Origin: Yamagishiella unicocca
Lineage: Eukaryota > Chlorophyta > Chlorophyceae > Chlamydomonadales > Volvocaceae
Length of the DNA stretch: 64,000 bases
Direction of reading: 5' to 3'
Assembly (NCBI GenBank): GCA_003116995.1
Contig: BDSL01000042.1
Coordinates: forward strand, 730,587-794,586
The notes beneath the pieces are model-generated. The model ran no database searches. It had not been told where the DNA came from and saw only the letters and a list, made by a program, of their open reading frames with translations. Of the stretch, positions 22,679-33,459 are shown piece after piece (position 1 is the stretch's first letter; the number at the start of each line of letters is the position of its first letter). The translations under genes and the position numbers were made by a program.

Positions 22679-22683
22679 TGTAA
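22679..22683 (+). promoter_or_regulatory. Candidate TGTAA poly(A) signal of CSP41b
   Basis: A plus-strand TGTAA about 0.7 kb after the CSP41b stop. Long 3' UTRs of this size are normal in volvocine algae. Confidence 0.4.
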
Positions 22684-23705
22684 TTCGTACTGCACTGGAT
22701 GGCGTGAAACGCAGCCGTAGCGCATGCCTTTTGCAAATATAGCTAATAAGTTGCGCAACCCCGTACGCCGGCAAACGCGCTGTGCGACCCTGATGCAGCT
22801 CCAATAGTGACCAATGGCAACGACCAAGGGTTAGCCTCCACCTGCCTCCACCGCTCCATACATCGGTGCATCAGGACAGCTAGTTTGCAACGCACCAGCA
22901 CCCGTGCAAACAAATGTGCTCTAGCCTGCTTAACAACTGCAGGGCAACCATTTTGCCGGCGAAAATATCCGATTAATATCGAGCGGCCCGACGTAATGCG
23001 GACGGGCGCCGGCTCGCCTCCAAAGCTGAAGATCAACTTTGAGCTCACAGCCCGTTACGTCAAACATCGCTACGCAAGGCAAGCCACGCATCTCAGCTGG
23101 TGCTCTTACGTAAGACGCCCACGTGCACTGACTGCTCGTCCACGTGTACGACCCCCATGAGTATACTTGCAGGAATCCTCCTCCAAAAAGGCAACCTAGT
23201 CAGTTGCGGCTCAGGCAAAATACGCTGCCGCCCTTAAAGTCACGTCGCGCTGTGCTCTGCAAGTCCATCCAACGGTACGGCCGCAGGCACATCCAAAAAA
23301 CAAACACCGATATGGCGCTTCACGACAAACTGCAACTAGTCATGCGACGGTCGGCTGACTGAGCTCGTGTCTGTTAAGCAACATATAATACTGCCGCATA
23401 AATCGACACGAACAGGGAATGGAAGGACCTGGGAGTTCACGTGTATATGGAAGGGCGGGGAGGGCGGGCGGGGAGGGGAGCAGATGCCGAGAATGTCACG
23501 GCTCCGGCCCCCTTGCTGCAGCGACAGCAAACCCGCAGCCGCAACCTCTTCCTCCCGAAGAATGTGCGCCAACTACCAACCTTACCACGCATAACGGACA
23601 CAACTGCTTTGTGGTGCACGCGACCACCTGCTCTGTCGACACAACATACCGCTCTGCCTCGTTCGTTTGCGGCAACCCCAACCGCCAACTTCCCAAATCA
23701 GCAAC

Positions 23706-23710
23706 TTACA
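23706..23710 (-). promoter_or_regulatory. Candidate TGTAA poly(A) signal of G3P permease
   Basis: Minus-strand TGTAA 283 nt beyond the permease stop codon at 23993. Confidence 0.4.
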
Positions 23711-23992
23711 CAACCTGCTATCCATCCGGCTTCACAACCTTCGGATCCATTTGAGATCCAATGCCCACGCCTTTCCACACCGCCTCCCTCTCTTGATCCG
23801 TGGCTCTGCCCGCTCTCCACCCTGGATGATTAAAACTTCTCCTTCACCCTCCTAAATGTGCCCCCTCCCCTCCCGGGTTGCCTCTCAACCTTCCCTTCTC
23901 GGGTTTCCTCTCAACCTTCCCCCTCCAGGTTTCCTCTCAAATTCCCCTCCGGGTTTTCCTCCTCCCCCCCCCTTCACGCCAGCTCGAACCCC

Positions 23993-26900
23993 TCACGCCA
24001 GCTTCAATCGCATCTCCGCGCCGTCTCCGTCCGGCCCTGCAGCCGCTGCCTCCTGCTGCTGCCGCTGCGCGAAGCTACTCAGCCGCATGAGGGGCAACAG
24101 CAGCAGCAGCGCCACTCCGCAGGCGGCAGTGAGCGCCGTGAAGAAGGCGGACCACCCGAAGCGGGAGATGATGAAGGACAGGGGCACGCCTGGGGGCCGC
24201 GGGCGCACACCGGCCACAGCAGCCCGGGCAGGAGCGGAAGGGAGGGCGCAAAGGTGGGGGCTCGTCAGGAAGTGGAGTGCCGTACACTGGCACTCCATAC
24301 GGGGATCCGTAGTTACGGTAGGGTTAGACAAGGCAACGCAGGCGAACCCTGTCCCCTTTCGGTCCGCACCTCCATCGACCTCGGCCCCACCTCGTCCCGA
24401 CCCTCCCGCCCACCACGTCCCACGCGCCCACCTGCGTTGGCCGCCCCCAGGTACGCCACCCAGCCCAACACCCCCTGGCTGGCGCCCACGCTGGCTGGGT
24501 GGACCAGCTCCGCACCGCACAGCCCGATGAGCATCTGCGGCCGCCGGGGGACGGGTTAGCGCCGCATGTGTTTGACGTTCAAGGAATGACGTACGTTCGG
24601 GCGGTCTGGCGGCGAGAGAAAGGACACTTAGCACTTAGCATTCTGGTCCGTATGCACGACATCCCGTACGCACGACATCCATACGGACGACATCCGTACG
24701 CACGGCATCCGTACAAACTCCGTATGCACGACATCGCCGTGCACGCCGTCCGTATTGACGATATCCGTACCCACGACATCCCTGACCTCCATCGCAATTA
24801 CACATTTTACGCATGCGAACGACCTCATGTGTGCGCCTCCTCCTCCACCAGCCCCTACCTGCGGCCCGTATATGCAGAAGCCAATGGCCGCCACCGACAG
24901 CCACTGCACCGCCGGCGGGACCCCAGCCGGCAGGGCCTGGAAGGCCGCCAGGGTCGCAGCCAGAGCCGCCGTGTAGCCCATGACCACCTGGCGCACGTCG
25001 TCCGGGAGGCAGCGGGGCAGGGGCAGGGGCGGGTGGCGTGATGGTGATGGTGGTGGTGGTGGTGGTGGTGGTGGTGGGGACGGCGGCGGCAGGCTAAGGG
25101 GGACGAGGTCATGAGTCGAAGTCGCGTGCTGCGGGCTCCCCCCATACCCGCCTCCAGGGAGGCTATCCTCTCATACCCGCCTCCAGGGAGGCGCCCCACG
25201 CACCTGCACTCTCTTGCCCACGCTGCCGGCCCCGGCCGCCCCCTTGCCGCTAGCGACGCCGGCGGCTGCACTCCTGCGGATGAGCAAGTCGGACAGCCGG
25301 CCCGCAGCCAGGCCGCCCAACAGGCCACCCAGCTCCAGCCCCGAAACCCGTACGGCGGCCTGGCGTGGGTTTAAGGGGCGCGTGGAGCGGTCAGGTTAGG
25401 ACTTAGGAGGGCACGGCGCTGGGGCAGAGGACGGCAGTGGCACGTCCGGCTGAGGGGCTATGGCTCAGTGCAAGGCTGGCCGTTGGTGCAGCCAGCTGCA
25501 TCGAGCTGCTGCTGCTGCGACTGTCGTCGCCCGAGCCCGCAGGCTTCGCTCCGAAACCCGCACCTGCGCCGCGTCCGGCACGCCCTTCTCGCTGATGAGG
25601 TAGAAGATGGTCCAGGAGGTGACGCCCTGGGGACGGTGTGGTGGGGTATGGTGTCGTTTGGGGATGAGCAGGAGTGGGTGGAGTGGGTTTTTATTGGACG
25701 GGCTTAGCTAGGCAGCTCGACTAGCAGCGAGGGTTATCGGAAGGCCGATACTCAAGGATGGTCACTTCAGCACTATCCCCAATGGCAGGCTCCGGCGTCA
25801 TGGCGGCATGAAGCAGACGAACCCACTGAGCAGTGCTCGAGTAGCGCCCGCTCTACGGTACGACGCTCCTCACGACCTCCGTCGTACCTGTCGTACGACG
25901 TATATACAAAAGTACGTCAGCGCCAGCGCCCAGATGTATGGGTTGGACAGCACGTTGTCGATCGCGGTGCGCAACACGCCGGGCTGCTTGCTGCTGCCGG
26001 TGCCGTTGGGTGCCGCTTCCGCAGCCGCGCCCGACCCGCTGCTGGTGCTGCCGCTGCTGCTGCTGGCAACCTCCCTGGCAGGCTGCTTGTCCCCACCGCG
26101 CCGCGTGGTGGCCTCCTGCTGCTGCGCTGGCTCCACCGCATTGAAGCCAGCGTCCTGGGGCGTGTCCCTTGGGTCGGCGAGCGGCGGGCGCGTAGGGCGG
26201 CGAGGCGAGTGCGGGGGGGGGGGGGAGGCGAGTGGAGGCGGCGAGGCGGAAACACACCATCGAACGACATGGCCGCATGTGATGCTTGTAGCCGACGCCG
26301 ACACGTGCCCCTGTGGCCGCCTTGCCCAACCCAGCGAGTTGCCAAAGCCCTTTCTCCTAGGTATGCGTTTCACGCCACAGCAATACACACCAGCCCCCGC
26401 GCCCCCGGCCCCGCTACCCCGCCTACTTCGCTTACCTGCACACCAGGAGCACGTACACCCCCAGCGCCAGCCCTGCCAGCCCGGGCGCCCACATGCCCCA
26501 GCGCCACCCAGCGGCGTGCGCCGCCGTGGCGGCCACCAGTGGCGACAGGAAGCCTCCAGTGTTGTGCGCCACGTTCCACAGCCCCCAGTAGGTGCCGCGC
26601 TCACGCACGGGGAACCAGGAGGTCAGCATGCGCGCGCAGGAGGGGGCGCCGACGCCCTGAGGGAGGCCACGTGGGTTAGTTGTTTGTTGGGTTAGGACGT
26701 CAGACGCGTGTTTGTTAAGGCGCGGGTTGAGTTGCGACTTGTTAGTTCAGTTGGCCTCGTGGTTGCGGGGGGAGACGCTTCCGCAACGAGCTGGGGACGC
26801 GTTAGGAGGGCGAAGCGGTATGGACACACACACACGCATACAGCCACGCGCGTATCATACACATGCAGCCAGCGCTCCCCGCCGGGTCCTCCCCCGCACC

Positions 26901-27831
26901 GCCAACTGCCAACCGCTAACCGCTACCTGCATGAGACCGTTGAGCGCCCACATGGCCGCGAACCACGCCAGCCCGTTGCCCGCCCCCAGCGCCAGGTTGC
27001 AGCCGGCAGTCAGCATAAGGCCCCCGCCCAGCAGCAGGCTGGGGCTGAAGCGGTCGCCCAGGATGCCGCTTACGAACTTGCTCATACCTGGCAGCGAGTG
27101 AAGAGATTTGCATGGCAGGAGGGGTTGCGTGGGTGAGTTTGGAGGAGGTGAAGGCGGTGGATGCGGGGCATGGGAGCACTCAGACGGGACAGGGACGTGG
27201 GCGCGAGCGTTCACCTGGGTGAAGGAAGCACCGCGCGGAACGAGGTAATTAATACGGCGCCAAGCGTGGCTAGCTGGTGGGCCCTAATTAGGCAAATGGC
27301 GGGTCCCTCGTTGGGCACACGTGGCCAACCAATTCATAGCACGCCCAAACGGCACTACTCTCTCGTTTTTCGCCGTACCATATGCGATGGGGAAGATGGA
27401 CGTCATGGTGCCGACCTGTGCCAGCGAGAAGTTCAGCGAGGGGTCCGCCACCATGACGGGGGCCGTGTAGGTGAGCGAGTTACGGGTGAGGTAGTAGGCG
27501 GCGTAACCCAGAACCAGGCCGCTGAACACCAGCAGTCGCCGGGCGGCGAAGCCGGGCGGCTGTGGCGGCGGCGAGATGGTGGTGCTGGGGGAAATTGACG
27601 GGGCAGCTGAGTCCGCTGGGGTATCACTGGCGGGGTGAGCGGCGGCAGTTGCGGCTGAGGTCTGGGGGGGGAGGGGCGGGATGGTTGGGGGTGGATGGGG
27701 TGTCGGGTTTTGTGGAGATAAAGCCCTATGGTTACGAGGTTGGCGCGCGGTTGGCGACAGGTGCCTGTTCGGACAGTTTGACGCACGCACCTCCGTCGCT
27801 GTCGTGTCAGATGACGGTAACGGTACGCCAT
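23993..27831 (-). CDS. Glycerol-3-phosphate permease (MFS, OPA family), 10 exons, ~532 aa
   Basis: Model: complement of join(23993..24189, 24432..24534, 24859..24987, 25204..25359, 25564..25626, 25888..26167, 26436..26656, 26927..27087, 27379..27626, 27791..27831). All phases agree, but the first exon and the acceptor at 27626 are tentative; an acceptor at 27661 is an alternative. Characteristic OPA segments in order: GYAAYYLTRNSLTYTAPVM (TM1 and the TRN motif), SIFPIAYG joined to GMSKFVSGILGDR, MWALNGLMQGVGAPSCARM, SWFPVRERGTYWGLWNVAHN, RDTPQDAGF, a hydrophilic central loop (~80 residues, Ala/Ser/Gln-rich), TSWTIFYLISEKGV, GLLGGLAAGRLSD and GPQMLIGLCGAELVHP. Twelve membrane segments are expected. 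It transports glycerol-3-phosphate or a related organophosphate in exchange for phosphate; location (plastid, mitochondrion or plasma membrane) cannot be read. The C-terminus is a Gln/Ala-rich cytosolic tail. Plant homologues are called G3Pp. Confidence 0.88.
24640..24790. repeat. Degenerate ~15-bp repeat (cgtacgcacgacatc)
   Basis: Eight or more imperfect copies of a CGTACGNACGACATC-like unit in the intron between exons 24859..24987 and 24432..24534 of the permease gene. CGTACG is itself palindromic, so the array can fold. Confidence 0.8.
25038..25078. repeat. (TGG)n microsatellite
   Basis: About 13 tandem TGG/TGA triplets in a permease intron (CCA/CAC in the gene's sense). Confidence 0.9.
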
Positions 27832-28626
27832 TGGTATCAGGCGAGACGGAACCGCGCTCTTCCCGGTAGCCGGCCGGGACCAGATGTGGCTGCAGCCGGC
27901 GCGGCGTCGCCACCGCGCCTGGCCGTGGGGTCCATGTCGATAGGCTCGGCGATGAACTACTACATAGTGCAGAAGGAATTGGCTAAGTGGCGCGCGCCTC
28001 CAGGTCGAACAGCACTGTCGCTCGGCGCCGGCCGGCGACGCTGACGTCACTCACCCCGATGCTCGATGCAAATGAACGGCTACCCTATTAATTGACAGCA
28101 TTTATATTATAAGAAATCAAGTGCATGTAGCGTCTACAGAAAGAACGCAGGCGACGAAAATCACCGCTGGTGACTTCAATTTATTAAGACATAGGTTTGC
28201 TCTAACAATGAAGTAAAGGCGCTTTCCAAATTAATTTGGTAACGGGCAGTGTCTTCAATGGAGAATGACGTACAATTGTTGACACATTATAGCAGGGAAT
28301 TATAGCTTTGGCCGCCTCCGAGACCAAATTTGACTCTAGCGTTTCAAGAAGACAGCAGCTTAAGGTATTCGCCTTACAGGTTATCCTTTTTGCATATGTA
28401 GTGTTTTGCCATTCACAGCAAGGCCGTTGATTTGGATCGATTGTTTGGATTCGCATTTCGCTACGCTTCCGTGCTTCAGCCTCAGTGAACCCTTATGTGT
28501 AGTCATCGCTGATAACCATAATGCAATAGGTATCAATATTTAATTGTAAAAGTAGAGTCACATTCCAGCGGCAGCTGCAATACCCGTTAGTAGAAGGAAG
28601 GACGAACAGCTTCACAGCCAGCCCTA
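27832..28626. other. Divergent intergenic region
   Basis: Lies between the permease (minus) and the TMEM17-like gene (plus). The part 28060-28620 is AT-rich with no coding signal. The true first exon of the permease could lie in 27832-28060. Confidence 0.5.
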
Positions 28627-30131
28627 ATGACGCTGCCACTCAATCCAGTGAATCCTGGATTTGATCTGCGGCTAAGAAATCTTACGGGTGAGCCCACTGC
28701 GCGTCTGGGAGTGTCGGCCCAGTTCCCTTCCTTCCACAGCCTAACGTTGCTCCGTCGTTCCCGATGGCCTCACATCATGAAATGCAGACCGTAGAATTGT
28801 GTCGAATTTGTTCCTTCAGCAGTTGCTCTACTACCGAATCTTTTTCAACTTCGCCTGGTTAGGTTTCTGGATGGTATTCATCTTTCGTGAAGTGAGTACC
28901 TGGTCTCGTGGTTTCAGTGAACCATTCGTTGGCGCATTACGTTCATGGGATGTCGGCGGCTTGATGGAGGTGCTGTGCGTGCACGTCTGCAGTACTGGCG
29001 AGGACTGACACTTAAGGACAACGATATCGTCAGGACCATCTTTTTCATTTTCTGGTTCCTTGCCGAGCCCGTACGCATGATTGCCGGCTGGTATGGCAAC
29101 CTACAAGAGAACGTGAGTAGCGCGCCTGACGGGGTGTGCAGGTGCCCCTTCATGCCAGAGCCCATGCAATCCCCTTATGACCCCCTCTGACTTGACGCCG
29201 CTCCCTTCGCGCTTACGATTACTCCATGCTTGCTCCTCCTCCCGCGTGTGACAAACGACAATACCTCGATCGTCAGTTGCCATGGCTCCTCATGTTCAGC
29301 ATCCTTTCGCTGTTCCCGGAGCTAGGAACCGTCCTGTACCTGCTAGTCGGAACCTACGTAAGACGGGCATCGCTGTCCGGGGCGTTAACTTGGTTGCGCT
29401 CGTAATATTCCCTTACTTTGCTTTGCTGCAATGTATCCGACCTCACCCCATAGCCACCGGTTGTCCCGCTTGATGCGGGTGTCCGCAGCGACGCAACGCC
29501 GCCACCAGGGCGGTGCAGATAGTAATGCTTCTTCTGCAACTGGTGGAGATGTTCACTGGCATTTATACGGTGAGGGGAGAGGGCGAGCAGCCCGTGTACG
29601 CGGCAAAGGAGAGGGGTTTGAGCAGAACCCGCAGGTCGGCACTTTAAGAGATGAGTAGGAATCGTCAGAGGCGAGGGGGGCCACTGCCCTCATACTCCCA
29701 GGGCACTATCCACATACCTTGCTCACGAGCGACCCACATAGACGTGCTGGCCACTCCTAACTTAGGTTGTTAACATAACTGCTCACACCTCAGCATGCGA
29801 GACCCGTCCTGGCCGGGTGCTAGACGGCCAGGTGTGCCCGATAGGCCCTGCCACGCGTAATAAACACGCCAGCACCTCACGACACGAGACGCCGAAGTTC
29901 ACTGCGTTGCTTGCACGCCTACGCCGCTCGCCAAAGCTCCTGAACACCGCTCCCCAACTCAATACGCCTGTCTGCACTTCACCCTCCTGCACCCTCCTGC
30001 TTCAGTGCTTCACGATGTATCAGCAACAAAAGCGCCAGTTCTACTTGTTCGAGTACGTGCTCAACCAGCGGAAACGACAGCAACGCGTTGGCCCCGGTAT
30101 TGGTTCTGGCAATATGGTGCCGCCCCGGTAG
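28627..30131 (+). CDS. TMEM17: TMEM17-family ciliary transition-zone membrane protein, 6 exons, 190 aa
   Basis: Model: join(28627..28687, 28788..28891, 28993..29112, 29277..29357, 29489..29569, 30006..30131), all phases consistent. The start was chosen because MTLPLNPVNPGFDLRLRN splices in phase to DRRIVSNLFLQQLLYY. Four hydrophobic segments are visible: FFNFAWLGFWMVFIFRE, TIFFIFWFLAEPVRMIAGWY, LLMFSILSLFPELGTVLYLL, and AVQIVMLLLQLVEMFTGIYT. The hallmark EPVRMIAGWYGNLQEN matches the ExxRLxxGxxGNLQE signature of TMEM17/TMEM216/TMEM80. The length matches animal TMEM17 (~198 aa). TMEM17 belongs to the B9/MKS module of the transition zone, which gates entry to cilia. Its presence implies a flagellated organism. 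TMEM216 or TMEM80 are alternatives, but the GNLQE box and the Gln-rich soluble tail favour TMEM17. Confidence 0.87.
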
Positions 30132-30709
30132 CCGGCGGACAGAGATGGGCAGACCGGCGGTGCATGAGGCGCTGCCTCCGCCGCTGTATCGGGCTCGTGA
30201 GGGAGCAGCAGCGGCTGGCTGCTGGACGACAGGTGCCGATCCTGAAATGCCTTTGGGTGTTCGCGGTGCTGCCCCGCCGATGCAGTGTGGCTGCCGGTAG
30301 CTGCCCCGCCTGGCACCGAGCCCTGCGGCCGGCAGTCCCGGTCTCGCGCTCCGTGCACGCCCCGCCTCCTGCTTGCCTTGTCCCGCGCGTGTGCCGGACT
30401 CGCGCCATACCGCCCCGCGCTGCCCGGAGTGACGGCAGGCATCTACATTGAATCCGCCGCCGCTGAGTCCACGGGCCTGCACTTCCGCCAGCTGCACCGC
30501 GCCGCAGCAACGTCACGCACGTCCCCCACGGGTCTTCCTCGCAACCTGGCTAACGAAGACCATTGTGGACACTACCTGGCGGCCAACCCACCATTACTCT
30601 CTACCCTCCCGACAATCAGCGACCACGACTCCTCCCCCAAACCCAACACCATCATCACCAGCAGCACACATCGCTCCCCCAGCACCAGCCCTCCGGCCGC
30701 CTCGCCGCC
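30132..30709. other. Convergent 3' region between TMEM17-like gene and DOHH
   Basis: The 578 bp separate two converging stop codons. GC-rich; open frames here have no family signal. No gene or clear poly(A) word was identified. Confidence 0.55.
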
Positions 30710-33236
30710 TCAACCCCTGCATGGGCAGATGGGCCGCCGCGCCGGCGCCGGCGCCGCCTCCGTCCCGTCCGCCTTCGCCGCCCCCTTGTCCGCGTACTCC
30801 ATCGCGCCGCTCTGCTCAAACTCCAGCACGTCCAGCGCCACCACGCAGCTATGTGCCACGATGGGCTCGGGGTCTGTGGCGAAGTCCCGCAGCAGGCTGA
30901 TGGTGACGCTGTCAGCGATAGCTCCCAGCGCCTCCGCGGCTTCGTGGCGAACCATGGCGTGTTCAGCGGCGTCCTGGGGAGAGCGGCAGGGGGATACACA
31001 CGGCGGGTTTGGAGGGTGAGGTGGGCACCAAGCGGTGGAGGTGGCGTGGAGCCGGTTGTGGTAAGGGCGATGTTGTTGGCAGGGTGGGGTGAGATGGCGT
31101 GGGAGGGCGGCGGAAGGGCGGCAAGGCCCGTGTGGGCGGGGATTGTGGAGCTGGTAAAGGGGAGGAGGGGTTTGGTCGGTGCGGGAGGGTGGTGGTGCGT
31201 GGTTGGCCTATGACGCTGGTTTGCTGTTGTGGGCGAGGGCAAGCTATGGGAGGGGATGCGCGCAGTGATAACGGCTTCGAGCGTGGGATCGCGCGTGGCG
31301 CCGCAAACGAATGAACAATTGCTGAACGAACGGGGGTAGCAGCAACACTGCGAAGACGATGAGAACCGACAGTATTGTTCATAAGTGAGCACTGAATTTT
31401 CCAAACTTGCAAACTTTAGGTAGGCAAGGTCTTCGACGTTTTCCTCCTAGATATTTAAGCGGCCAAAGTTAACTTGTATGCAATGAGTGCTAAACCGTGG
31501 TACGGGTGGGCGTCGGCTTCAGCTCCCAGGTGGCCTTCATTCGAGGCGTCTTGTCCGCAAGCAGGCAAAGGCCTGGCACACGTGCCTTGTAAAGCCTGTC
31601 GCGGACATCCATCCAAGACGGCAAAGCTCGCATGCCTTCCAAACACCACCGCGACACTACAACCAACCGAGCACCAGCTGGGGCCCTTCCCCGATCCCAC
31701 CTACCTTCAGCACGTGCGTCAGGAACTCGACTGACTTGGGGTCCTGCATCTGACCCATCACATACGCCACCTCGTGCTTCAGCAGCGCCGACCTGGCGCC
31801 GAACACCGCCCCCAGCGCCGCCACCGCCTCCTTGCCACCCTTGTTACGGAGCGCAAAGAGCGCCGAGTAGCGCTGGATTCGGTACAATCGCGTTCGGGGG
31901 AAAGCGTTCGGGGGAAGACAAGATTGGGTGGATGGGTGGAACTTGGAAATTGCAATGAGTGGGAGAAGCTACGTCCACGAACACACCATAGCACGTACCA
32001 AACGGTAGTCGGCCATTGCAGTCATGGGTCGATGCCACCACACAGCACAATAGGTATTCGTTTGCCGTACAGGCTCGAACGTGCATGCAAGGGCCTCCTC
32101 TCGGAGCAGGGCCGTACAGGAGCGCACGTACGTCCGGTATTATTAGTAACGCGCTCCAGAACCACCTACGTCGAACATACGCTTCTGCTCGTCCAGTAGC
32201 GTGTCGCGCAGCTCCTCGGTGGGCGTGCTGGAGGGCAGCGCCGGCGTAGGATCGACGCTGTAGTAGGGAGATTCCTCGTTGGAGGCTTCAGGATGGTCTC
32301 GGAGCCACTCTATCCGCTGCAGCGCCAGCTGGCACGTCTCAGCAACCTGAGGGAGCGTTGTGACTGGGAGCTCACACGCTGCTGAACGCCCACAAGAATT
32401 GCTGCAGCAACCTTACAACACCTGACTATTTAAGCTTGCAGGCTTGCCTTTGCCTCAGTGCCAACCCACAAAAGGCACGCAAGCGGTGTGTTAAGCATCC
32501 TCAAAAGAGGTCCCCCCATTCGGCTTCTTCCAAACAACGACAACGCTCTGGCATACCTCCAGCACTGTATCGTCCAGATGTTCCTGTAACGGCACGAGGC
32601 AGTCCTCCGTGCCAATGGCGCCCAGGGCCTCCCCTGCCTCGTGCCGTACCCTTTAGTTCACATATGAGTGGAAAGCAAAATTGTCAGACTTCCCACACGC
32701 GCTAGCATAAACGTCAGGTGGTCACGGGCGATGCCCAGGGAGTATATGATATGCCGGAGGAAGGGGGGAGGGGCGTGAACCTTGGCACCCGCGGGGCAAT
32801 TGAGAGGCGGGATGGTGGCCACGCCGCCGCCGACGCAGGGTCGGCCGCAGGCGCACGGCAGGGCCCTGAAGAGTGATATATACTTACATCGCATGCTCTT
32901 CCGTGTTGTGGAGGATGTCAGTCAGTACCTCCACAGCGCGCGCATCCTGCCGCTGGCCCAAGCAGAACGCCACATCGTGGCGAAACAGCGCACTCTCATC
33001 CTTGAGCGCTGCGTTGTACAGGATAATCCTTGTAAGGATACACCGGTAAGCTTGTGGCAGCAGCTGCTGCAGCGCGCACCTAGTGTGAGGGCGTCATGGG
33101 CGGCCGCACCCTTGACGTTCCGTAAGGAGAAGAGAATCCTGTACTTTTCAGGAAGATTCGTGTTGGGATCAACTAGTTTTTGCTTAAGGTCTAGAACGAC
33201 CGACTCGTCAACCTCGACTAGCGGCGGAGCAGTCAT
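30710..33236 (-). CDS. DOHH: Deoxyhypusine hydroxylase, 6 exons, 326 aa
   Basis: Model: complement of join(30710..30973, 31705..31872, 32170..32346, 32557..32650, 32888..33008, 33080..33236), all phases consistent; ATG at 33236 ([14 protein letters not shown]). The HEAT-repeat di-iron monooxygenase hydroxylates deoxyhypusine on eIF5A, the last step of hypusine synthesis. Two symmetric halves are evident. The N half has [12 protein letters not shown] and [14 protein letters not shown]; the C half has [15 protein letters not shown] and [13 protein letters not shown]. Four His-Glu motifs normally bind the iron pair. Here motifs 2-4 are His96-Glu97, His216-Glu217 and His249-Glu250, but motif 1 reads His63-Asp64. 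The inter-domain linker ([19 protein letters not shown]) is longer than usual and the C-terminus ends in an Ala/Pro tail. The frame is otherwise intact. Its start lies 223 bp from that of the divergent EF-Ts gene. Confidence 0.94.
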
Positions 33237-33459
33237 GTTTACAACCGCAGCTTCAGTTCCTACGATATATAGCCAAAGGCGCAGGGAATCCGTTGCGTAC
33301 GCTTGCTAAGGATTAGTCCCCACGAATTGCAGCAGTCACGTAACCAACTTGCAGTACCACAACCGCCGTCCTGGGATGGGCTTGGGCGAAAATGTTACAC
33401 ATTCTGCGTTTGCAAGCATTTAGGAAGATATTTGGACCCGGCGTCAGGATTGCGGCTTT
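33237..33459. promoter_or_regulatory. 223-bp bidirectional promoter region (DOHH / EF-Ts)
   Basis: The start codons of DOHH (minus) and EF-Ts (plus) are only 223 bp apart and face away from each other, so the promoters must overlap. No clear TATA box is correctly spaced for either gene. Confidence 0.55.

Larger units (their letters stand above)
21966..23992. other. Convergent 3' region of CSP41b and the G3P permease
   Basis: Both flanking genes end here (CSP41b stop 21965 on plus; permease stop 23993 on minus). TGTAA at 22679-22683 (plus) and at 23706-23710 (minus) are candidate poly(A) signals, implying 3' UTRs of roughly 0.7 and 0.3 kb. Open frames in this stretch show no conserved motif. 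Confidence 0.55.

Noticed and set aside
33262..33269. TATATA between DOHH and EF-Ts
   Set aside because: It is only ~27 bp from the DOHH start codon and nearly 200 bp from the EF-Ts start, so it is badly spaced as a TATA box for either gene.
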